A DNA stretch of 64,000 bases from contig JADJPM010000004.1 of the NCBI GenBank assembly GCA_016713245.1, forward strand, positions 3,534,001 to 3,598,000, in the 5' to 3' direction. Under the pieces are notes generated by a model that saw only the letters and a program-made list of their open reading frames with translations, was not told the DNA's origin and did not search any database. The DNA is from Verrucomicrobiaceae bacterium (GTDB lineage: Bacteria > Verrucomicrobiota > Verrucomicrobiia > Verrucomicrobiales > Verrucomicrobiaceae). Both the position numbers and the translations under genes were made by a program. Shown here in pieces: positions 58,415 through 64,000 of the stretch. Within the stretch, counting starts at the first letter, position 1. Each line of letters opens with the position of its first letter.

Positions 58415-58503
58415 CGTTCGCGGTTCTCTGTTCCCGGTTCCCGGTTAAGCAGCCTCCGCGATCGCCCCAACTGAGAACTGAGAACCCCAAACCGAGAACA
58501 AAA
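58415..58503. repeat. Palindromic repeat between dsrC and dsrE genes
   Basis: CGGTTCTCTGTTCCCGGTT at the left and AACTGAGAACTGAGAACC...GAGAAC at the right are largely complementary. A hairpin of about 85 bp; no coding signal. Confidence 0.6.
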
Positions 58504-58505
58504 GT

Positions 58506-59027
58506 ATGACCGACGACAAACAACCTGTGAAAAAGATGTCCATCATCGTGAGCCGAGGCTCGCTGGATGGGATTTACCCGGCGCTGATCATGGCGAATGG
58601 TGCCCGCATGGAGGGCATCGAGGCGTCGCTGTTCTTCACCTTCTTTGGCCTGAATGCGCTGGCGAACAAGACGCTCGACAGCCTCAAGGTGTCCACCGTG
58701 GGCAATTCGGCGCTGAACATGGCCATGCCGATGCTCGGGCTGCCGATGACGATTCCGTTTCCGACGGTGATGGGCGCAATCCCTGGCGTTTCGGCCTTTG
58801 CGACGCATCTCATGAACAAGGAGATGGAGAAGCTCGACATCCCGCCGGTGCGCGAATTCCTGGAGCTCATCTCCGACTCCGGCGGCAAGATTTATGCCTG
58901 CAAGCTGGCGATGGACATGTTCAAGCTGAAGAAGGAGGACCTCATGGACCGCGTCGATGGCGTGCTGACCGTGGGTGATTTCTACAACGAGTCCGCTGGA
59001 GCCGGCACGCACATCCTTTTCACCTGA
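58506..59027 (+). CDS. DsrE/DsrF/DrsH-like family protein
   Basis: A 173-residue protein of the DsrE-like family (YrkE/DsrE2-type). SIIVSRGSLDGIYPALIMANGA and the later GGKIYACKLAMDMF match; the Cys in YACK is the conserved sulfur-accepting residue. A hydrophobic middle (LNMAMPMLGLPMTIPFPTVM) could contact the membrane. It probably hands sulfane sulfur to the DsrC-like carrier. Co-transcribed with sqr and dsrC in spite of the palindrome. Confidence 0.88.
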   Translation: MTDDKQPVKKMSIIVSRGSLDGIYPALIMANGARMEGIEASLFFTFFGLNALANKTLDSLKVSTVGNSALNMAMPMLGLPMTIPFPTVMGAIPGVSAFATHLMNKEMEKLDIPPVREFLELISDSGGKIYACKLAMDMFKLKKEDLMDRVDGVLTVGDFYNESAGAGTHILFT

Positions 59028-59030
59028 GCC

Positions 59031-59423
59031 ATGCCCGCACTCAGCAACGATCCCGCCCGCTGCGAGGTGATGAACCTCGCCTGGGGCTCAAACGGCCACG
59101 GCCCCTATCTGGTGCGCCAGGAAGGCTACGAGCCCGGCAGCAGCACCTTCAAGATGCAGCGCTTCATCCTGCAAAAAGACGGCCGCTGGCTGCTCAATCT
59201 CGCCTTCGTCATGCTGCCGGAGGCCGAGCAGGAGGCGCAGTTGTTTCACAGCCTCACCGAGGTGCTGCAAATGTTCGAAAGCCTCAGTTCGAGGCCCGTG
59301 AGTGCCCACGCCCACCTCCCCGCCGGTGCCAACGCGGACGAGATCCTCGCCCACTTCGAGCAGTGCACCCATCGCATCCTGCGCGGCATGCGGACATGCT
59401 CGACGCTGCCGCTAAAGGCATAG
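59031..59423 (+). CDS. Hypothetical protein at the end of the sqr unit
   Basis: A 130-residue protein, 3 bp after the DsrE stop, so probably in the same operon. It has an alpha/beta look (GHGPYLVRQEGYEPGSSTF; RWLLNLAFVMLPEAEQEAQL) with no signal, membrane helix or recognised family. Two Cys near the end (EQCTHRILRGMRTCS) are notable in a sulfur operon. Confidence 0.7.
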   Translation: MPALSNDPARCEVMNLAWGSNGHGPYLVRQEGYEPGSSTFKMQRFILQKDGRWLLNLAFVMLPEAEQEAQLFHSLTEVLQMFESLSSRPVSAHAHLPAGANADEILAHFEQCTHRILRGMRTCSTLPLKA

Positions 59424-59517
59424 GGGCATTCGCCAGAACGCGGATCTCGAATGTCGATTCGGAAAGGCTTTTGTCTTGGGGAGCGTCGAGGTCCCCTGCC
59501 CTTCAACGCGTCGGCGA

Positions 59518-60042
59518 TCACGCCGCCGCTGGGATGAAAGCAGCGCCTGCTTCTTCCAGGATCTCCGCGTTCGTGAGCTGGGCTCCAGAGAAGTCCGCTT
59601 TCTTCAACGCACTGCGATACAGGCGTGCGCCAGCGAGGTTGGCGTTTTGAAAGCAGGCACCACTGAGCGTGGCACGGCGAAGATCGACACCTTCGAGGTT
59701 GGCTCCGCGAAGCATGGTGGAGGTCAGATTGATGCCGTTGAGGCGGGTGCCTCGAAAGTCAGCGCCGGTTGCATCGGCATCGCTGAGGTCGGCGCCGTTC
59801 AGAATGGCAGCGCTGAAGTTCACGCCTTGCAGTTTGGCATCGGCGAGGCAGGCCTGGCTGAGATCGGAGGTGCTGAGGTTGGCTCCGGTGAGATCGGCGT
59901 TCACGAGATTCACGCGGCGCAAAGTGAGGTCGGAAAGATCAGCGTCACGCAGTTGGGCGCTTTGAACATTCGAATCGAAAACGAAGGTGTTCCAGACGTG
60001 AGAACCTTCTTTGAGGATGTCGGCGTGAGAGGCGTTTTCCAT
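59518..60042 (-). CDS. Pentapeptide-repeat protein
   Basis: A 174-residue protein with a short lead (1-25) and about 26 tandem pentapeptides (ADLSDLTLRRVNLVNADLTG and so on). It has no signal peptide and should form a beta-helix in the cytosol. Some repeats carry Cys at the central position (SQACLADAK, SGACFQNAN). Not closely similar to the protein at 19588. Role unknown. Confidence 0.9.
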   Translation of the reverse strand: MENASHADILKEGSHVWNTFVFDSNVQSAQLRDADLSDLTLRRVNLVNADLTGANLSTSDLSQACLADAKLQGVNFSAAILNGADLSDADATGADFRGTRLNGINLTSTMLRGANLEGVDLRRATLSGACFQNANLAGARLYRSALKKADFSGAQLTNAEILEEAGAAFIPAAA

Positions 60043-60119
60043 GTCGGAAATGTCCTCTCAGGCTACTTTACGTAAAGTCGCGGGCTGTAAGGCTTTTGGG
60101 CGTTTTTGTCAGAGCTGTG

Positions 60120-61034
60120 TCATGCGCCTGCCAGCGCGGAGCCACGCGCCAGCAGATCGAGGAAGCGTTCCTCGAAGGGCTCTTCGCTGCCCACTTGCAT
60201 GAAGTCGATCCGCCGCGTGGCACACTCGCGGGAGAGGTGATCGCAGAAGGCATCAAAAGTCTCCGTGTAGCGCTGGGCATCGCGTTTGGTCAGCCAGAAG
60301 CGGCGGCGCTCGCCGCTCTCGACTTCGGTGAGTTCGAATTCGCCTTCGAGAGAAGGCGCACGCTCCTCGGGATGCACGATTTGCAGCAGGTGATTCTCTC
60401 CCGGCCAGGCTGCCACGCGGGCGACGGCCTCCCCGGCGCTTTCGATCTCATGGCCGAAGAAATCCGAGATGATGAAGATGATGCCAAAGCGCTGGCGTGA
60501 GGGTCGGAACTCCTCAAAGCAGCGGCGCATGTCCGTGACGCCTTCGAATTTCAGCTTCATCACCGCTTGGATGACCTTCTCGATATTGCCTTGGCCGCGC
60601 ATCGGCGGCAGGTCTTGCCGCACCGCATCACTCATCGAGTAGATGCTCACGCGTTGCTGCGCACTGAGTGCCAGATAAGCCAGCGCTACCGCGAAGCGCA
60701 GGGCCTGGCGGCGCTTCTCAGAATGCGGCTTTGCCATCGAGGCGCTGTCGTCGATGAGGATGTGCAGGTTTAGCTCCTGCGTTTCTTCATAAAGACGCAC
60801 GAAGAGCTTTTCGAGCCGGGCGTAGAGTCGCCAGTCGATGGCTCGATAATCCTCACGCGGGGTGTAGTGACGGTAGTCTTTGAACTCACGCGTGAAGCCC
60901 GTGGCGGGCGATGACTGCGCACCACGGCGTAGGAGCTGGCGGCGCTTTCGCAGGCGCAGGGCCAGCACGCGCAGCCTGTCGAGAAAGGCGGCGTCGAAGA
61001 GATCCTCGTGGGCGTGGTGGGACTCGGAGGGCAT
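60120..61034 (-). CDS. DUF58 protein (MoxR-associated type)
   Basis: A 304-residue protein of the DUF58 family, with the family signature TGFTREFKDYRHYTPREDYR and a vWA-like core carrying the metal-site motif DDSASM (LHILIDDSASMAK). It usually works with a MoxR AAA+ ATPase in assembly of large complexes; no moxR is present in the window, so its partner is elsewhere. No membrane helix at the N-terminus, unlike many DUF58 proteins. Confidence 0.9.
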   Translation of the reverse strand: MPSESHHAHEDLFDAAFLDRLRVLALRLRKRRQLLRRGAQSSPATGFTREFKDYRHYTPREDYRAIDWRLYARLEKLFVRLYEETQELNLHILIDDSASMAKPHSEKRRQALRFAVALAYLALSAQQRVSIYSMSDAVRQDLPPMRGQGNIEKVIQAVMKLKFEGVTDMRRCFEEFRPSRQRFGIIFIISDFFGHEIESAGEAVARVAAWPGENHLLQIVHPEERAPSLEGEFELTEVESGERRRFWLTKRDAQRYTETFDAFCDHLSRECATRRIDFMQVGSEEPFEERFLDLLARGSALAGA

Positions 61035-61125
61035 GCGCGGGTGCGTTTAACCTTCGTGAAAGCAAAAAGCAATGTCCGCGGCATGGCGATTGTCTGCCCG
61101 CGAATGCCGCGTATGGGCGGCGGCC

Positions 61126-62112
61126 ATGAAATCCCTCACGCTGACCGCTCCCGGACGCCTCGAATGGTCCACCCTGCCTGAAGCCGATGCCCCGCGAGCA
61201 GGCGAGGCTCTGGTGGCGATTCGTGCCATCGGCATCTGCGGCACGGATTTCAGCGGTTATCAGGGCAAAATGCCCTTCATCGAGTATCCGCGCATGTTGG
61301 GCCACGAACTCGGTGTCGAGGTTCTGGCCGTCGGTGACGGTGTGACCCATCTCCACGTCGGCGACCGCTGCTCGGTGGAGCCGTATTTGAACTGCGGCCA
61401 CTGCCATGCCTGCCGACGCGGCGCCACGAACTGCTGCGTGACACTCGCCGTGCTCGGTGTTCACTGCGATGGCGGCATGCGAGAGCGGATGATCCTGCCT
61501 GCGGCGAAGCTGCATCCTTGCAACGCCTTGTCCTTTGAGCAGCTCGCCCTCGTCGAGACGCTCGGCATCGGCTGCCACGCGGTGAATCGTGCTGCGGTGA
61601 GCCGGGACGACGACGTGCTCATCATCGGCGCAGGCCCCATCGGCCTCACGGTGCTCGAATTCGCCCGTGCGGCCGGTGCACGCATCACCGTGCTGGAGAT
61701 GAGCGAGCGGCGTCGCGCCTTCGTGAGTGAAAACTACGCGGGAGTGGAGGTCGTGGCCTCGCTGGCGGATGAAGCGTGTGCGCAGATTGTCTTCGATGCC
61801 ACGGGTCATGCACCTTCGATGAGCCGCGCGATGCATTACGCCCGCTTCACCGGCAAAGTCGTCTTTGTCGGCATTACGAAGGAGCCGGTGACGATTGATG
61901 ATCCCTTGTTTCATCGCCGTGAACTGACGCTGCTGGCCAGTCGCAATGCGCAGAGCCCCGATTTCCCGCGCATCCTCGCCATGATCCAAAGCGGTGAGAT
62001 TGATACCCGCCCGTGGATTTCCCATCGCTGCGAGTTTGAAGCTCTGCCGGAGCAAATGGATGCCTGGCTCAAACCTTCGAGCGGCGTCATCAAGGCGGTC
62101 GTGAAGGTCTGA
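61126..62112 (+). CDS. Zinc-dependent alcohol/polyol dehydrogenase
   Basis: A 328-residue medium-chain dehydrogenase. Catalytic-zinc ligands: Cys in GICGTDFSGYQG, and His-Glu in MLGHELGVEV. Structural-zinc Cys cluster is LNCGHCHACRRGATNCC. Rossmann motif IGAGPIGLTVLEFAR binds NAD(P). The pattern resembles L-idonate/galactitol/threonine-type polyol dehydrogenases. Start at 61126 is from the family N-terminus. It stands alone, divergent from the DUF58 gene. Confidence 0.88.
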   Translation: MKSLTLTAPGRLEWSTLPEADAPRAGEALVAIRAIGICGTDFSGYQGKMPFIEYPRMLGHELGVEVLAVGDGVTHLHVGDRCSVEPYLNCGHCHACRRGATNCCVTLAVLGVHCDGGMRERMILPAAKLHPCNALSFEQLALVETLGIGCHAVNRAAVSRDDDVLIIGAGPIGLTVLEFARAAGARITVLEMSERRRAFVSENYAGVEVVASLADEACAQIVFDATGHAPSMSRAMHYARFTGKVVFVGITKEPVTIDDPLFHRRELTLLASRNAQSPDFPRILAMIQSGEIDTRPWISHRCEFEALPEQMDAWLKPSSGVIKAVVKV

Positions 62113-62318
62113 AGTGATCGACAGAAGAATCCAAAACAGACGGGGCAGAGAGCTGTCAGCAAATGGGGGCAGCAAATGAGTCTTTTTTGTCCCCATGTAC
62201 TGTCAGCCACTCTGGGGGGCGACGCCATGCAGGTTGGTAGAAAAATGAGGTGTAGAAAGACTGGCTTCTGAAATCTTTCGCCGAGTAGAGCCAGCGGTTG
62301 CCCGCTGGCTCCCTCACA

Positions 62319-62351
62319 GACCCGGACGTGCGGGACTACCGCATCCGGTTC
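62319..62351 (-). ncRNA. Group II intron domain V
   Basis: Minus-strand sequence GAACCGGATGCGG, a TAGT loop, and CCGCACGTCCGGGTC; the typical DV stem with the CGC-like triad and bulge. Domain VI (stem AGCCAGCGG / CCGCTGGCT) follows directly at 62289-62310. Confidence 0.75.
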
Positions 62352-62452
62352 TTCCGGTGGAGGGGTTTGCTACGCGGGTCGTGATCGTAGATGGATTTTG
62401 GGGGCGGGCCAGTGGAAGGTTTCCTTCAACCATTGACTGTATCTCTCCCAGG

Positions 62453-63730
62453 TCAGCGGCTTTTGACCGCCTCGCCGGTTGAGCCATTTGAACCATTCTC
62501 TCTGGGCTTGATGGCTGTAGCGCGAGAGTCCTCGGCTGTTGCCGGGCATGCCAAAATAGGCGGCGTGCCCCTCACTTTGCTCATCAGCTTGCGCCATTGC
62601 TCTCTCACCGGGTCGTGCCGGTGGTGGCGCATCCAGTCGCGCAGCGCTTTGAGCGATCGGGTCAGCCGATTGCTCGCGGTTCTGCGTTTGATGATCGGCT
62701 TGCCTTTGCGGCTATGGCCCCAGATGTGCGTGAAGCCGAGGAAGCCGAAGCTTCTGGTTTCGCGCTTGGGGCCTTGGGCCGGTGGTTCTTGGTCTTGGTC
62801 GTTGTTGTCTTCGTTTGGCTTCCGGGACCGTTCTGCGGGTGGTTTGAACGCCACCAACCGGGTCTTTTCGGGGTGCAGGGTCAGGCCGTAGCGCTCAAAG
62901 CGTTTGGGCAGGACTTGCTGCACCCGCCGGGCGTCTTCTTCGCACTCGAAGCCGATGACGAAGTCGTCGGCGTAGCGCACGAGGAAGGCGCGGCCACGCA
63001 TCCTTGGCTGCACTTCGCACTCGAACCATTCGTCGAGCACTTCATGCAGGTAGATGTTGCTCAGCAGTGGACTTATCACCCCGCCCTGGGGTGTGCCTGC
63101 GTCTTGATAACTGAGGTTCCCTTTTTCCATCACGCCGGCTTTCAACCATTTGTCGATGAGCCGTCGGATCACTCCGTCGCGTATCCGTTTGTCGAGCATT
63201 TGCCGCAGGTGCGGGTGGTGGAGTGTGTCGAAGTAGGACTTGATGTCCACGTCGAGCACCCACCGCACCGGGCGCTCATGCCATGCTCCCATGCTTTGTT
63301 GCCAAAGCGCCTCCAGGGCGTCATGGGCGGATTTTCCGGGCCTAAATCCATAGCTACAGCTTTTGAAGTCTGCTTCATAGACTGGCTCCAGCGCCATGAC
63401 GATGGCTCGTTGTAGCACCTTGTCTTCGAGTGTCGGGATGCCGATGGGCCGTGTGCTCTTTCCATCTCCTTTGGGGATGTGGACTCGGCGCACGGGCGGC
63501 GCTTTGTAGCGTCCGCTTTTGGCGCGGTCGAGCAGGTCGGCGAGGTTCCCGTGAAGGTTCTCCGCATACTGCTTGGCGCTTTGCCCATCGACGCCGACGG
63601 CTCCGTCCTTGCGGGTCCGCCGCCAGGCTTCCAGGAGCCATGCCCCGTCGATGTGGTGACTCAACGATGTGAGCGCCTTGCCGCGCATTTGCTCGGCAAG
63701 TTTTGCTATCCGTTGCTGCTTGGTTGACAC
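62453..63730 (-). CDS. ltrA: Group II intron reverse transcriptase/maturase, frameshifted at its C-terminus
   Basis: A 425-residue product with reverse transcriptase blocks RT1-RT7, incl. DKVLQRAIV, YGFRPGKSAHDAL, TPQGGVISPLLSNIYL and the catalytic FLVRYADDFVIGF. From about 62570 the frame leaves the family: the maturase (GIIM) domain, with HAAYFGMPGNSRGLSRYSHQ and WFKWLNRRGGQK, continues in another frame to a stop at 62370. A one-base deletion in the CCCC run at 62568-62571 explains the break. The protein is therefore cut in the X domain and splicing or mobility may be lost, unless the run is miscalled. Confidence 0.9.
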   Translation of the reverse strand: MSTKQQRIAKLAEQMRGKALTSLSHHIDGAWLLEAWRRTRKDGAVGVDGQSAKQYAENLHGNLADLLDRAKSGRYKAPPVRRVHIPKGDGKSTRPIGIPTLEDKVLQRAIVMALEPVYEADFKSCSYGFRPGKSAHDALEALWQQSMGAWHERPVRWVLDVDIKSYFDTLHHPHLRQMLDKRIRDGVIRRLIDKWLKAGVMEKGNLSYQDAGTPQGGVISPLLSNIYLHEVLDEWFECEVQPRMRGRAFLVRYADDFVIGFECEEDARRVQQVLPKRFERYGLTLHPEKTRLVAFKPPAERSRKPNEDNNDQDQEPPAQGPKRETRSFGFLGFTHIWGHSRKGKPIIKRRTASNRLTRSLKALRDWMRHHRHDPVREQWRKLMSKVRGTPPILACPATAEDSRATAIKPRENGSNGSTGEAVKSR

Positions 63731-64000
63731 GTCTGCCGCTCTTGGTGTCGCGGCTGTGTTTCCCCCTCAACGGTTCCTCCTTTTTCCGGGTGTGCTCCTT
63801 TCCTACTGGCTGGCTCCCGTCGGTTCCGGTTCGCCACTCTTCAAACGGTATTACGGGCACACTACGACTGCTCCGGCCCCTCACCTCGGCTTGCTTTGAA
63901 GACTCGCTCCGGCTTACTGCTGCGGCATCTTCGGCTTTGTTCATGCGCGTGGGTGATGCTCCCTCGTTCATGCCAGGACGTTGTTACGCCGGTGTCGTCC

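Larger units (their letters stand above)
62275..64000 (-). mobile_element. Group II intron, 3' part (5' end outside the window)
   Basis: A reverse transcriptase/maturase gene is followed on the minus strand by a domain V-like hairpin and a domain VI-like stem near 62281-62351. Upstream of the gene (63731-64000) is non-coding sequence with the G/A-rich character of intron domains I-III (GAGTGGCGAACCGGAACCGAC). The 5' GUGYG end is not seen. The 3' boundary is approximate; 62113-62274 before it holds only short repeats (GGGGGCAGCAAATGAG near 62164). Confidence 0.85.

Overview
The window comes from a high-GC bacterium of the Planctomycetes-Verrucomicrobia-Chlamydiae group, most likely a free-living member of the Verrucomicrobiota. 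This is inferred from a 1038-residue secreted beta-propeller/HEAT/cytochrome c protein of the type typical of that group, many secreted SGNH, ceramidase-like, PQQ-propeller and M60 proteins, pentapeptide-repeat proteins, a fused CobA-HemD, and numerous intergenic palindromic repeats. There is no rRNA operon and no CRISPR array. Two tRNA genes are present: Val(GAC) and Tyr(GTA).

Layout. 1-5.5 kb: a truncated glycoamylase-like gene, an ArsR-like regulator with a histone-H1-like tail, an IS4-family element with 11-bp target duplications next to an 82-bp mini-element with the same ends, a low-GC hypothetical gene, and about 1.2 kb of gene debris and palindromic repeats. 5.5-25.8 kb: housekeeping and envelope genes (PQQ propeller, membrane fusion protein, TlpA-like thioredoxin, K+-independent H+-pyrophosphatase, HAD phosphatase, MscL, MenB, L,D-transpeptidase, CobA-HemD, metzincin-like protease, sigma-54 response regulator, pentapeptide protein, PIN/TRAM protein, isochorismatase-SGNH fusion, GH10 protein lacking the usual acid/base Glu, ceramidase-like). 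25.9-26.7 kb: tRNA-Val followed by an exact 333-bp tandem duplication, each unit holding a GIY-YIG nuclease gene, a 40-bp palindrome and a copy of the tRNA 3' end. The palindrome is inverted in the second unit. 26.8-46.7 kb: PIG-L, MFS, GAPDH, Obg, a four-gene secreted-protein operon ending in a polysaccharide deacetylase, a carboxynorspermidine decarboxylase carrying an in-frame kinase-like insertion, tRNA-Tyr, PPK2, the cytochrome c protein, an AmgK-like kinase, and an M60 operon with an XRE-cupin regulator.

46.8-59.4 kb reads as a sulfide/persulfide-handling island. It has an ArsR-rhodanese-exported methyltransferase operon, an operon of two DUF2892 proteins, a DUF6132 protein and an RND efflux pair, a trxC-cytochrome c unit, and a sulfide:quinone oxidoreductase-DsrC-DsrE unit. 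The three promoter regions driving these units carry the same 26-bp imperfect palindrome, so I propose one regulon controlled by the ArsR protein encoded in the island. I consider this and the tRNA-Val/GIY-YIG tandem element the two most interesting parts of the window.

59.5-64 kb: a second pentapeptide protein, a DUF58 protein, a zinc alcohol dehydrogenase, and the 3' part of a group II intron whose maturase frame is broken. That break, and the one in the IS4 transposase, each fall in a four-base homopolymer C run (read on the + strand), which leaves open consensus error as well as real decay.
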